DNA of 64,000 nucleotides from Tetragonia tetragonoides. Its lineage: Eukaryota; Streptophyta; Magnoliopsida; Caryophyllales; Aizoaceae. The stretch covers positions 1,800,501 through 1,864,500 of the forward strand of contig CM076148.1 of assembly GCA_038025085.1 (NCBI GenBank), written 5' to 3'. Within the stretch, counting starts at the first letter, position 1. The number at the start of each line of letters is the position of its first letter. The position numbers and the translations under genes are program-made. Below are positions 43,720-57,200 of the stretch, one piece after another. The notes under the pieces are model-generated. The model saw only the letters and a list, made by a program, of their open reading frames with translations, did no database searches and had not been told where the DNA came from.

Positions 43720-45976
43720 TTGATAATATCTTTTTAAAGTTATTAGTCGCTCATTTGTTTGGCAACTATATGGTATTTGCTGCTTCTTTGCTCGGGCAAA
43801 TCAGTCACAAGTCTAATCAATCACCGAATCTGAACCAATTATTGAGTAAGTGAAAATGAATTCTCATTCAAAAGATGGGGGAAGTAAGCCAAGCGACCGA
43901 TTACACTTGAAACCGAGTTATTAGTTACTCATTTGTTTTGCAATCAGGATATTTGCTGCTTCTTTTACTAGGTCGTTAATCAATCACAAGTCTAATCAAT
44001 CACTAAATTAAATCAATTACCGAACAAGTGAAAATGAATCCTCCCTATATCCGTATATCGTCTAGGTATGGTATTGCAACTTCGTTCGTAGACGCTGAAA
44101 TTATTAATTACACTTGCGAAGTTACGAGGGACATATCACATAGGTGTTGTATGAATACGGCTTATACATTCAGAAGCAGCAAAGCAGAGTATTATTTAAA
44201 AATGCACCGTCGTCAGTCCAAGCATGTTCTGTGGCGTTTCATAAGTCAAACGGGGAGAAGTGCCAACATGAGGGCATCAGGCATTAGCCCCTGGCATCTA
44301 ACAAGGAACATCACAAATCCAGGCCAAGGAGGGAAGGAAAGAGGCACGCCCACAGTTGACCTTGCTTGGTCGGACCTCCGAGGGCCCTACATTATGCATG
44401 ATGCTTAATTAACTATATATAATATGGAGTTAATTACTATCATTTCCATGTTCATCACCCCATTTGTTTGGGGGGGGGGGGGGGGTTTCCATACTTCCAT
44501 GTTCATAAGCTTGCTATATTTTTTGATTTGAAAAGGCAAGAAATCTGATCACGAATCCAGATACAGAACACTTATATACAGAACAGAAACAAACCACTAA
44601 CATCTAAACTAACAAGAAACAAATAAATAGTTTTTTTTCACACCGTTACTTTTCCAATCCTTCCAAGGAACAAGTCACAATGAAAACGGATTGCTACTCC
44701 AATTTTATTATTTTTTTACCATTAGGAACATAAATTTCACTATCAATGATCAAATTAAAAAAAAATAAATTTACCATCGACAATAAACGCCTCATCTATA
44801 ATGGCTAGCTAGCTGTTGAAAAAGAAGAGCAAAGCCATTCCCTTTTAAGCCAAGTGTGTACTAATAAATCTTCTTTCAAATAATGGTGAACTAGCTTTTT
44901 TTTTTTTTTTTAGATGTGAGGAACCTACAGTCACTATTCTTAGAGTGTGTATTAGTAATAGGCTGCAAATTACCACATAGAGCAGGCAACTCAACAAGAT
45001 GAACTTGACACGTATTAAACATTTTAGTTTATCTCTTTTTATTATTATTTGTAGTCTATTTATTAATTATTATGTGTCAAGTATCCACAAATGTAATGAA
45101 TAAATGCAGAAGATCAAGAGAGAAGGACATGGTGTGAAAGGATGGATATAGAAGACCAATGGGGCGTTCTAATACAATCATACAAAACCAAAGAGATCGT
45201 CATGGCTTGGAGTAAAAATATGCAAGTGGAAGATTAATATAGGAAAGAGGAGGCTAAGATTGAAGCATGTGAGGAACTAAGCTTATTATTGTGTGCAAAC
45301 ATGTTAAGAAATCACTCTTAGAGACGCTTTTCATTTTGGTGGAGGTGCTATCTATTTAATTGGCCCCAACTTATTAATAATAGCGTTTGACCTAAATAGA
45401 TGGGCATTTGGCCAACATTAGCACCAAATTAAAATACAACATAGATGGCCAACATATATAGCTTTTGAAATAAGATTTGACACTAGGTTAAATAGGATTA
45501 TGTAATTCTGTACATTATCTATAGTCGCAAGCAAGTCTTGGAGCTTTAACTTATGACTACGTATGAGTAAAATAGAACGTATTGACCCGCCTTTAGGCTC
45601 AATACATTATTGAGAAAATGAAATCCCCTAGCTAATTACGGTAATTAACGGAAAGGATCCTCTCAAATACGTCATTTATAAAATAAATAAAAAATTATGA
45701 CATCTTCATCTTTTATCACATTTATGCATTATATTTATGAATATTTCACACAAACATTTTAATTTATCATTTCATTTGTAGTCAATTTCAACTTTGGCCA
45801 ACCCTATTTATTTAACCCACAACCACCTAAAATCAATTAAATTTCACTGAACTTTGAATTTCAATTATCAACTCATGATTTCACTTGCTGACTTGACCAA
45901 AACACTGAAATTCTAATTATCAACTCATTTCACTTGACTTGAAATATTAAAAATGAATTCGTTGACTATCATTAGC
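43720..45976. other. Intergenic region without supported genes
   Basis: Contains an open frame of 126 codons at 44028-44408 without a recognised domain, an 18-base G run near 44470 and several A/T runs. The segment 44200-44400 is GC-richer than its surroundings but gives no identifiable product. Confidence 0.4.
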
Positions 45977-46159
45977 GGAGAATGCTTATTCTACCTACCG
46001 GGTGGTCTATCCGAGTGATGTGGATAAGAAAAATAAGCTTGTACATTAGGACTCAAATAATCTATTTTCAACTTTAAAAATAAAATATTAAAACTCAACC
46101 AATCAGCAATGCACACATTACCTTGGTAGACTACCCGGTAAGTAAGATAATATTTCTCC
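45977..46159. mobile_element. Mutator-type MITE with 9-bp target duplication
   Basis: A 183-bp element whose ends GGAGAATGCTTATTC and (reverse complement) GGAGAAATATTATCTTAC are inverted and both continue into ACCGGGT[G/A]GTCTA. Flanks ATCATTAGC (45968-45976) and ATCATTAAC (46160-46168) are a 9-bp duplication with one change. Confidence 0.8.
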
Positions 46160-46292
46160 ATCATTAACCTATGATGAGGTACAAATGTTGAACATGTAAT
46201 TAAGGTAGTGGACCATGACTCAAGCAAGGAGCCGTGTATATTCACGCCAATGCTACTATTTACTTCATTGGGCTAATTATATAAGTCCATTA

Positions 46293-46637
46293 AAGTGTGT
46301 TCGGTACTCAAATTGAAATTCTGAATTAAGTTTAGGGTTCAGCCCTCTTTTCCACAAGGAAAAAAAATAATTCTGAATTCAGTTAGAAGAGAATGTCTTC
46401 ACACTTTATCACTTTGATGAATTGAAACCTTCCAAATGTAGGAAATAAGAAGGAAGAAAATGAATCCGAAATAGCAAGGTGAAGCAGTCTAATTTGAAAT
46501 TTTCCAATTTTAAAGCTTTATGATGAAATGCCACAGATTTGGAGCAATTTCAAACCTACAATTATCTGAGGCATTGAAAAACAAATTCATTGATATCTCA
46601 ATTCCATCATTTCAAATCAAAGTATCTAAACACCCCA
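46293..46637. mobile_element. Tourist-like element (TTA target site)
   Basis: Ends AAGTGTGTTCGGTACTC and (reverse complement) TGGGGTGTTTAGATACTTTG are imperfect inverted repeats followed by related AATTGAAAT / ATTTCAAAT segments. TTA flanks both sides (46290-46292 and 46638-46640). Confidence 0.6.
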
Positions 46638-46659
46638 TTAAGTAATTTAGTTAGTCCAC

Positions 46660-46942
46660 CAACAAGTGTGGTAGTCTAGTGGTTCCAAGTTTACTCCCAA
46701 GTGATTTGGTAAGGCAAGGTTATGGGTTCGAATACCCATTTTCTCATGCCTTGTGTATGCTGGCTTCTAGAAACTATAATGGTCCATTGTTGGTATTATT
46801 ACATTGACGAGGTTAGTGCTTGCGCTGGTTGTTCAGTTAGTCTTGTATATTCAATGTTGAACACGAGAGTCGAAACATAACGTAGCGAGTAGTATCTTGT
46901 TCGCCATTCACTTGGCCCATCTTTTTTGATGAGTAAAAAAAA
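46660..46942 (+). mobile_element. tRNA-derived SINE, plus strand
   Basis: A box GGTAGTCTAGTGGTTCC, B box GGGTTCGAATACCC, a 3' body matching the copy at 43432-43719 and a short A run at 46934-46942. The A and B boxes are spaced as in tRNA, but there is no tRNA fold. Confidence 0.8.
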
Positions 46943-49429
46943 CGTAATTTTTCCAATGAAGACCTATAATTATAGGTTCTCTAGTGGAAAATTAAGTAAA
47001 GAGATTATCGTTTTGTGACAAAATAACTATAACCCCCTTTAATATTACTCGCAGTTCAAGACTCCCAAGACTTTGGACCACTACAATTTCTATCATATCA
47101 GTACTAGAAGATTAGTATTATTAATCGATATGTGATTTAATATTCAATTCAACAACAAAATTAAACTATCTGCATCTTCTAATTTTTTTATATTTTTTTT
47201 GGTTCGGCAATGAGGAAGATTCTCTTTGGGCGTGGTTAAATGGCACCTCCTAACACACGGCATTGGGTATTCTACGAATTAATTTGTGTAGGTGCTCTCT
47301 AGGAGATTTAAATCCATGATCTAATATACAAATTACAACTTTTTTAGCAGTGAGCCAACACCCCTTGGCTATCTGCATCTTCTAATTTTGGTACATCATA
47401 AAGTTTTTGTGGTGAGACTGTGAGAGGCTGATGTCAGATGTTATAACAATATGTCAACATCTTTTCACGATGGGAGCTGCTGGCTTATTATCTTCAGGAT
47501 TTCTTTATGCAAAATAATTCTGAAATTTTAAATGATGATATTTATGGTAATCAACATACTAAATAAATTAAATAATGATTTAATTGGTCATCTTTGACGG
47601 TTGCATTTGGCTTTTGCTTAAGCAAGTTGACCTTTTACTTGTTAAAGAATTCGTATTGGTAAGATTATTGGAACCCATTGATGACCGCAAGTGACCATGA
47701 GTCGTCTAGCAAAGTTCGTTGTTTTTCAAATCTGCTTTATCAAATGATTTGAAACCTCTTATTAATTAATTTTATAAATTCGTTACGTCAGTGTTGAAAT
47801 TCTCAGTATAAAAATAAGTAAATAACCCTCCCGATTTGTTTAATTAAGAACATTATTATCTTAAATTGAGTTAACCTAACAGATCAGAGAGCCACTTAAT
47901 TAATAGATTAGAAATTTAGAATATTTAACCATTTTAAGCATTTCAACGATGGAATTCGACTCATGATGATCTGATGTAGCTTGATTATTTACCAATAAAG
48001 TCGATTACAAAAATTATATTAAGCTCGATTAAGTCAATTGCTCAAGCACTTATTGAATAACCTTAGCTTGCCCTTCAAATAAAGAAAAAAAAATTGTGGG
48101 GTTGAGAGTAAGTTCAACGGTACACTGGAGTCGATTAATACGAGTAACAAATTTAACCATTTTTTGGGTATAAATTATGAGTAATAATATATAATTTGTT
48201 GTTGGCTCTGAAAGGTGCAGTTTTTGGATTTTATGGCAAAGGTTATGAGTTCAATCTCCACTAAGTCTCCTTTGTTGAACTTGTCTTCAAAATTTATCTT
48301 ATTGGTTTGCCTGGTGTATATGAGTTGTAGGCTATTGTAAACATTCGGGGTTTATTCAATACACACTCAAAGAATATAGTAGTTGCGGCCTTGCGGGTTC
48401 CTCGTATCAAAAAAAACATAATCCGTTTTTGAGTAAACTATTTTCTTCTTGTTTGGACTGGTTAAGACTTAAGACAATTATTGGCCTAAATAATCCCATT
48501 CTTATTATTTCTTTCAGGACCAATAGCTCTATGACCTCTATCTATCTAGGCCGGCAAATAAATACAAAAAATGCACAATATGCCGAATTTAAGTTGTCAC
48601 TCTCAAACCTGAAGGGACAACAAGCATGCCACACGGTGGTCAGTCGAACCTAATATTGATGATGTCTCAGCAAAATAATGACATATATTAATGTAATCTT
48701 CTTCATATTGGTAAATATAACTTGGTAACCCATTGATCAGTAAAGTTTTTGAATTTGTATTGAAATTCAAATTTATTATTCTGTTCCCTAAATACCTCTG
48801 CACAAAAACTTATATGAAATTTCTATTAAAAAAAAACTTGAATTAGTTTCATGCGGTAATATAGAGATCTGTGTTTCAGAAAAAATGACCAATATATCTA
48901 TAAAAAGTGACAGTATCTTATAATCTTATCATAAGTTGATCTTACATTTTACATAAGTTTTACTTATCATGTAAGCCTTTTGAATAAAAATAAATAGGTA
49001 CACTATGTTTATGGGAGCTCATTGCTATGTACACTAGTCTATTAGAGGGGATCTCATCACTATAGTACAACACCCTTGCTTGATGTGAAATACAAAACTA
49101 TTGCCTTTGCATCATTATTTGCACAAAAAGGTACAACCCCATGATGCTGATCTGAAAATATACCTTTCGTATATGGAAGTGGCGAACAAAATTGAGGCAA
49201 CTTACCTCGGTGACATAGCTAGCCTCATTTATATACTTCAATTATTCAAGTGGACTGAACTATTTTCTTTTAGCTCTATCCCCCTCCGGAAAGAGACTAT
49301 ATTATTTCTAATTAAAATCACGACAATGCATGGCTTAAATTAAATATTGTTTACGTGAGGCCCTCCCAAAAAATGATCTATGAGCGTAAGCAATTTGGTA
49401 TAGTTCTACTATCTTACCGCTTATCAATG
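46943..49429. other. Intergenic region without supported genes
   Basis: AT-rich with no supported coding region. Holds a probable SINE at 48230-48418 and, near 47200-47380, an inverted B-box-like GGATTTAAATCTCC that may mark another decayed SINE. Confidence 0.4.
48230..48418 (+). mobile_element. Probable SINE with A-rich tail
   Basis: Contains the B-box-like TATGAGTTCAATCTCC and ends GCGGCCTTGCGGGTTCCTCG then an A run, the kind of 3' end seen in tRNA-derived plant SINEs. The left boundary is not certain. Confidence 0.5.
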
Positions 49430-49552
<123 letters not shown>

Positions 49553-51131
49553 GTATAGTTTTAATCTGAACAAAGTATATAAATGATTTTTTCAGGAAAT
49601 CGGTGGTCCTCTAGAGTTATGATATAGACCCCTTGAATATGTTTGGGCAAAAATTACAACTAGGTCTCAGGATGCTCCAAAATACATATGTATATTTTCG
49701 CACCACATTACACGAATTGTGGAACACCCTTGGAGGACATGGGAGGCCCTGGAGGTCGATTATCGGGTCCCTAGTAGGCTTGGACATGCGTTTTACGAGA
49801 CACCAAAATAAGGATTGTAAAGCAGAAAGCATGTGTAAAATCGGATTTCGGGGAACCATATGAGTTTTCCAGGGCACCGAGGGTTCTCTAGGTCACGATA
49901 GAATTCCTGAAGAAATTTGGGCGAAAATCACAATTAGGCCCCGAAAACCCGAAAATCGAAGGCTAATCCACATTTATTGGGCTTTCTGGAAGGCTCGAAC
50001 GAAGAGTGATATTTTCGGACCACATCACACGGGATACCCCTTAGAGGACAAGAGAGACCCGTCCCCAAGTCGGTTATTGAGTCCCTGGTAGACTTAGACG
50101 AGCGTTTTACACGTCAGTAATCTCAGGGTCGGAACACTGAAAGCATGGCGAAATCGAAGTTTGGGGACTCGTATGAATTTTAGAGGGCACCGGGGTTCCT
50201 GTTCCTCTAGGGCCACGATAGAATCTCTGGAGAAGTTCGAGCGAAAATCACAATTAGGCCCCCAAAACCCGAAAATCGAAGGCTATAATCCACATTTATT
50301 GGGCTTTCTAGAAGGCCCGGAACGAAGAGTGATATTTTCTGACCACATCGCACGGGATACCCCTAGGAGACGAGAGAGGCTCCCGAGGTTGGTTATTGGC
50401 TGGCAGACTTAGACGAGCGTTTTACACGTCACCAATCTAAGGGTCGAAACGCCCAAAGCATAGCTAAATCGAAGTTTGGGGACCCGTATGACTTTCCCAG
50501 GGCATCGGGAGTCCTCTAAGGCAACGATAGATTCCCTTGAGAAGTTTGGGAAAAAATAACAATTGGACTCCGGAAAGCCAAAAATGGAAAGCCATAATCC
50601 ACGTTTTTTGGCTTCCGAAAGGCCTCGAAACGAAGGTGGATAATTCCGCACCGTATTGCACAAGATAACCACAAGGGGCATGGGACGCCCTCGGGTTCAC
50701 CTATTGAGTCCCTGTTAGGCCTGGACGAGCGTTTTACGGGATACCAATCTAAGGACCGGAACACCGAAAGCATGGGTGAAATCGGAGTTTAGGGTATCAA
50801 ATGACCTTCCCTAGGCGCCGAGGGTGCTCTAGAGCCACGATATGCTCCATGGAGAAGTTTGGGTAAAAATTACAATCGGACCCAGGGAAGCCAAAAATCG
50901 AAGGTTATAATCCACGTTTTGTGGACTTTCGGGAGTCTTGGATACGAAGGTGTTTATTTTCGCACCACATTGCACAGGACACACCTAGGGTATATGGGAG
51001 GCCCTCGGGGTCGGTTATCGGGTCCCTGGTAGGTTTGGACGAGCGTTGTACGGGACACTAATCTAAGGAAGAGAATGCCAAAGTATGGGTGAAATTGGAG
51101 TCTAGGGATTCAGATGACTTGCCCGAGGTAC

Positions 51132-52803
51132 TGATAAACATGAATTTATTGCATATTTTGTGATGATTTGTACCCCATATTGTTTGATTTAGTGTGTGTT
51201 CCATGGTCTTTTAGCTTGAATTTTGTTTCTCTAGTTCCTCTTTACGTTTTTGGTGTATTGTGTGCACATGTGCTCATTTTAGACCCAATTCTCGAGAGAT
51301 ACAAGGACATTTATAAGATGAGAAGAATCAAGGACAAAGTTTGGACACCTCTTCGGCATTTTGATCATAAAGTCTTCATATGAGCTCCAAATCAAGTGAT
51401 TCAAAGTGCTGTGGAAAGCTACCAAACAGAGCTACAACTTTCATGTTTTACGTTTTTGCCAATGTCAAGCGCAAGACTGTCCAAAATGCGCCAGAAGGCA
51501 AAGTTTGGAGGTTACTTGGTCAAGCACCCCGGCAGGGTAGTGGACCAAGTACCTAGGGACAGCAAGCTCACTTGGTCAGGCACCCCAGCGGGGTATCAAC
51601 GCAGTCCGACCAAGTGCTCTACCGAAGTCTATTGGAACTATAAATAGCCCACTTGAAGACTACCATCTTATGCTATCTCTTCTCTAACCTAGTATTAGCT
51701 CTCTAAAGAGGACTAGCCTCCATTTTTAGGTTTAAGAACTTTCTTGCTTAAGATGATTAGGGTAATTAAACTTGGTTTGGAGAAGATTATTGAAGACCTT
51801 TGTAAGATCTTCTTGACCCTTCTCTCTCATCTTTCTCTCTCTTCTTTTACTTATTTCTCATGTTGAATATTATGTTTTGGTTAATTAAAGTTAATAACTT
51901 TATGATGTTTAGGTGTTTGGATCCTCTACTGTTTTATTTCTCTGCTGTCCTTTCTTCTCTCTATCTCTCTCCTCAATTTGTTTAAATTTAAAAAACTCAC
52001 CTCCTCCATCTAAGGGCCCAAAACCCACCCCCTCCAATCCAAAGGTGAACAGTTGAAGGACAGCACTCTACTGTTCTTTTTAGAACAGCAGAGGATCCTG
52101 ACTGGATGTTTAGTGGCTAATCCTCTTTGATAGAGTTGGGATTAGCTCAACTATGGTGTTTTTAATGCTTGGATGGTATGTTTTGAATGTTATTATTTGG
52201 ATAGTTGCTTGTTTGGTAGTATGCACCCCAAGTGTTTGATGAAATGCCTAAATGAGTTTATGGTTTTATTTTGATCAATTAATCTAAAACCGAAAGGGGA
52301 AGGTTGATTGTGAGGGGTTTTACTAACCTATCAAGGAGATTTAGCCACGAAAGTAGGATAAATCACCTTGGGAACCTATTGATTAGTTTGGACATAATGG
52401 ATCCTATTTTGAATCTAATCCCATGAAAATAGGTGGTTAGTTTGAGTTAGGTGCTTCCTTTGGACCTTGAAAGAGGCCTTAGGTTACTTGAGTTCTAATC
52501 GTTCCCTTGCACTACCCATTTGATTGCATGTCATATTATCATCCATTGCATTAGAGCATCATTAGTTGGGTGAACCCCCAACTCTAACTCTTGATTCTTA
52601 TAATTGTGACTGCTCTTTTCTCTCATATTAGTTAATTAATTTAGTTTTAGTTTTAGGTTTTATTAAATTATATCACCATCCAATTTACCCGAATTTGCTT
52701 AGCTTTCCGTATTATAGGGTTTTTGGTATTCAAAACGCCTCGCTCCTTGTGGAGACGATCTTATTTATTACTTCGAAATACCCGTATACTTGCGGGTGTA
52801 TCA
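51132..52803. mobile_element. Solo LTR (1672 bp), probably Ty3/Gypsy
   Basis: Begins TGATAAACATG and ends GCGGGTGTATCA (TG...CA), flanked by a perfect 5-bp duplication GGTAC at 51127-51131 and 52804-52808. The 3' part with ACGCCTCGCTCCTTGTGGAG and ACCCGTATACTTGCGGGTG resembles long LTRs of Athila/Tat-type Gypsy elements. No internal domain, primer site or second LTR is present, so it is a recombination-derived solo LTR. Confidence 0.88.
51913..52104. mobile_element. Mutator-type MITE nested in the solo LTR
   Basis: A 192-bp insert with inverted GGATCCTCTACTGTT / AACAGCAGAGGATCC near its ends, flanked by a perfect 9-bp direct repeat GATGTTTAG (51904-51912 and 52105-52113). Confidence 0.85.
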
Positions 52804-54216
52804 GGTACCAAGGGCCTCTAGGGTCATGATAGACTACATGGAGAAGTTTGGACAAAAATTACAATCGGAGCCTGGGAAACCGAAAATCGAAGGTTTTACT
52901 CCACGTTTTTTGGGCTTCGAGAGGCCCCGGAACAAAGATGGTTATTTTCGTATCACATTACACTGGACACACAGAAGGGACATGGGAGGCCCCCGAAGTT
53001 GGTTATCGAGTCCTTGGCAGGCTTGGACGGGCGGTTGTATGGGACACCAATCTAAGCGTCAGAACGCTGAAACCGAAAGTATGGGTGAACTCGGAGTTTG
53101 GAGATCCAAATGACTTTCCCAAGACACTAGGGGTCTTTTAAAGTCATAATAGACCCTCCTGAAAAAGTTCGGGCAAAAATCACTTTGGGGCCAAAAAACT
53201 GATATATAATCCATGTTTCTTGGGCTTCTAGAAAGCACCGGAACGAAGATGAATATTTTTACACCACATCGCACGGGACACCCATAAGAGACATAAAAGA
53301 ACCTCGAAGTTGGTTATTTGTTCAGCAACGAGTATTTTGTATTGGACAATAATACTTCCATTTCGTTTTTCTTTCTCGTTAGTCTCATAATGAATTCTTA
53401 AGTTGTCATTTGTATTTTAATCCACCATAGAAAAACATCAATTACTGTACTTTTTTTTAGCATAAGAAAATAAAAGAAAAGAAATAAATAATGGGTGATG
53501 AATGTGTAGGGGTTTTTTTTTTTTTTTTTTGGTCAAGAGATTAATGTACGAGGCGAATGTATACTTTGTTGTATTTTAGCAAGTCGTACTGCATTAAAGG
53601 GGGCAAATTCTTTTTTGGGTTGGACTTGGACCATAGGTGTTCAAATGGGTTAGATGGAGCTATCTCCCACAGTCCCGTACATCCGAGAGCACCCATTAAT
53701 CATTGATGAAAGAGAGCCCATCTCATTTACAGAGCCAACTCATGCATCTTATCATCAATAATGTAACCTCTAGGGTTGTCCTTGTCCTATATCTGGTCAA
53801 AATCAAAAGGATACCATGTGAATTTATAAAAAAAAGGAAAAAGAAAGGTAAGGTAGATATATAAATCCCAAGAAAGAAAGAAGCAGCAAAGAACCATTGA
53901 TGATACAGCAAACTCAAATTTTCATCCACACTATTATATAGCTCAATATATACATTTTCAAAGGGCTAAGATGTATAGCTTAGTTCCTTCTTTTCAAGAC
54001 ACTCCTTAGTCCTTACAAATACTGTTTCCACAAATTCATACAGAGGATACAACTTGTGTGGAAATACAGTACATATCAGCATCTATGACCTAAGAACCTA
54101 GAATCATACATTTCTGAGTTGAGTATTATCGAAAATTGAGCGAGGGAGAACATTTCTGTTATTAGATTATATGCACAAGGATGAGGCGTTGTAGTTCACA
54201 CAAGAGCACAAAGTAT

Positions 54217-57200
54217 CTACCCAACTGAATTTTCAAGTTTAATGCTCATGAGCTGATTCACCTCCGCACCAAACTCGTCTGGAAGCTCATTAAACACGTC
54301 CTTGCAAAACCCGGAAATCATGGCAGCCATGGCCTTCTCGTAATCAATGCCTCTTTGTTGGAAGTAGAAAAGCTGGTCTTCACCAATTTTGGATGTACTG
54401 GCTTCATGCTCAATCCGAGCAGTAGGATTTTTGACCTGTTTATGAAAATGACAACAATCAACAAAGAGTAACAGGAAGCAACAAATAGGCCTAAAAGTAT
54501 CCAGGCATTGGTAATTTTAGATAAAAGCAATAGTGGCCGACTCATCTTAATATACCAATTACCCAGCAAACAAATTTACTATCAGAAACCTGAATAAGCT
54601 GTGGGTTTATCGACTCAGGCTCCACAACAACAGTAGGATCTTGGTTACCTCTATTACAGTTGTGAGCTTGTGAGTGGTTTCAATTGCAACAGATTGATTT
54701 ATGAACTCAGATTCCATTAGTACAAATAAATTGAACATGATACTTTTAAGTTTTAACAATAGGAATATCAGATTAAGTGTATTATACAACCAGAGCTTTA
54801 GGTTTCAGTTGTCTGATTATAAATCATGAGAATGCGTATCAAGTCAAAACTCAAGGCCAGTCAATAAAAGGATTATCAAATTGCCTCTGGAGTTGGACAA
54901 GTAGCCAAGAAAGCATCATATAGCTCATATTCAATTGAGGTAAAAACATTAATATTAATGCTAGTACTTCACTCCCCCATTAGTTAGCAAGTGAACATCT
55001 TGCACAGTCAGGGAGCTAAAATGATCACAAACACATTTGCATGTTAAGAACATATCCTAGAACCTAAAGCGTCTTGACATGATAAATTGACGATTATCCC
55101 CACTCAAGAAAAAGATTCTTTAGCTAGACCAAGCCCCTCAGCATAGAGTCATAGACTATCTTTTCGCATATTCCCTTCATGTGACACTCCTCAATTCATG
55201 TTTCTCTGCCAGCTCCAGTTATGTCAAATTTGGTTGAACATGAACATGAGGAGCAGAGGAGAGGAGGTGGAAATGAATGAGAAAAGTAAAAGAATTAGAA
55301 TTGTACTTTTAACTCGAAATGAAGTCTTACACGAATAGCCAAAATTGCAAGTTGAGTTTTAGTGAGACAATCAGTTGAGCACAGGATGAATTCCAAACAT
55401 TTCGATTAGGAGTCAGTACACAAAGATTTAAGGTCATTTCTTCATTTCTAGAACTCGAACAAAGGCCCCTTTTTTTTGCTCGTCTAGAACTTGAACAAAG
55501 GCTCATTTACCATCTATGCATATGTGGGAATTGGAAAGGGGTTCTCAACGAGCAAGAGCTCCCCAACCCAACCATGAGACTGGGGTTCAAATCCCATTAG
55601 TCTCAACTCCATAGTTGCAGAGTACTAATATGTGAAGTTGCGGCAGTGATGTATTGGGTGTGCAGAAGCCATCCCCCCTCTCAACAATGACAACAATTAT
55701 AAAATGAGGAAAAAATGGCGCCACCCCAAGTTAGAGTCCAGACTAGTTCGGTGGAGAGCTAGGAGACCCTGCCTACCAGATTGGAGATGAGGAAACAATA
55801 TATGATGACTCCACAGTTCCAATCGAAAACACTGATGATGACTGTAAATTTCGAATTGGAAACAGGTCAAAGAACCGGTGATGACTCTACCATTTCAGTT
55901 GGAGCATATAATAATATCAACTGGGAATGAATAGTTCACATACAATCAAATGCACAGAGCCCCCCTTTAAGAATTGAGACACTTCCTACACAAGCTACAC
56001 CTCTCAGCTCTGCTTTGATTGTTGTTGGATACTATCATACTAACTGTAAATATGACCCCTAGCTCCATACTGACCTATTCCCATGGCTTTCAACAGGATA
56101 CTTTCACTTTACACACTGATCCTTCCCAGTTCCTCCTTACTGTCAACAATCATCTCAGAGGTAACATCTAGGGCATGCTGTAAGCATTAGGAAGTGAATG
56201 ATCGAGAAGAGTTGCTAAAACAATCAATCAATGATGGGAAAAGAAACCTCATGTTCCGCATTTGAGCTGTGGAGAAGGAGAGGGATGTGGACCTGCCAGG
56301 CAAGCTCGGATATTCAGCAGTAGTTGACAACATTAACATTACTCACTGTCTCCAAAGAGGTTCCCACCCAGGCGGGGTAAGGGGGTGTTTCAAATGTATG
56401 TGGCCTTACCACTGTTAAAAAGAGAGGTTGTTTCCGATAACCTTGATTTGTGGTTGGGTAAGAAGCACTAGAAATTGTTTGCATAAGTCGGGATGGTATG
56501 AAAAAGTCACAACTGTATATTGCTTTAAGAAACGTGACAAGTTTTTGACGGCCTGAAATAGTAATATTTACATGCCTTTTGGGACGATACACGCATATTA
56601 CATATTTCAACTTCCCAACTCTGATCTTACAAACCATACCTTGCTCATTGCTCTCTTGCTGAAGCACTAAGTCCCTATCCCAAATTCATTAGGAGACCAA
56701 AGCTACAGTCTACAGACTAAATGGCTTCGATATTGGGGCAGGTAAAATATCTATTGTCATATTGCGTTCTCAAATTCAAGTAAAACATCAGAGTGCCAGA
56801 TGCCTACAAACCAGATCGAATATTATCATCCTGGTCAGAGGCATCAAAATGAGGAGGTAGACCAAAGAAAACTTGATTGGAAGTTTGATGGAGAATGGGC
56901 AGCCTTTGAACTTTGTCATGAACTTGTGATGCTGATATATATGGAACCATTGGAGGAAGAGGAATCACATGGCTTAACTGAAATAGCTACCCTGTGTGAA
57001 GGGAAAAAGAGATACACATATGATAGTGTACCCAAGCATTAAGCTTATAGATTAGTGTTTCCATGTCGGAGGCCTCTCATGGTGCTAAAACCAACTGCCA
57101 CTCTTCCTATATATCTTTATTTTTTCTCAACCTGTTTGCAAATAATCAATCAAGATATACTAAGTTCCTAAAGAATAGTATCCATCAACCCTCTGGTTCT

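Larger units (their letters stand above)
49610..53340. repeat. Tandem array of about 315-bp units (satellite-like), split by a solo LTR
   Basis: Landmark GCGAAAATCACAATTAGGCC or variants occur near 49647, 49921, 50241, 50551, 50861, 52851 and 53171. Subtracting the LTR insertion (1677 bp with duplication), spacing is mostly 310-320 bp. Each unit contains GACGAGCGTTTTAC, GAAAGCATGG and TTTGGGG[A/C]CTCGTATGA-type motifs. About 6.5 copies, considerably diverged from one another. No coding potential is evident and the family was not recognised. Confidence 0.85.

Noticed and set aside
44028..44408. 126-codon plus-strand frame
   Set aside because: No recognised domain, no promoter or splice partners and mixed composition; a chance frame is more likely.
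46660..46942. A and B boxes resembling a tRNA gene
   Set aside because: No clover-leaf fold; a second full-length copy with a poly-A tail at 43432-43719 shows it is a SINE.
50409..50773. Open frames of 70-90 codons in the satellite array
   Set aside because: They do not persist from unit to unit and have no recognisable product.
56800..57042. 80-codon plus-strand frame in the SufB intron
   Set aside because: Antisense to the gene, no recognised domain, no splice partner.
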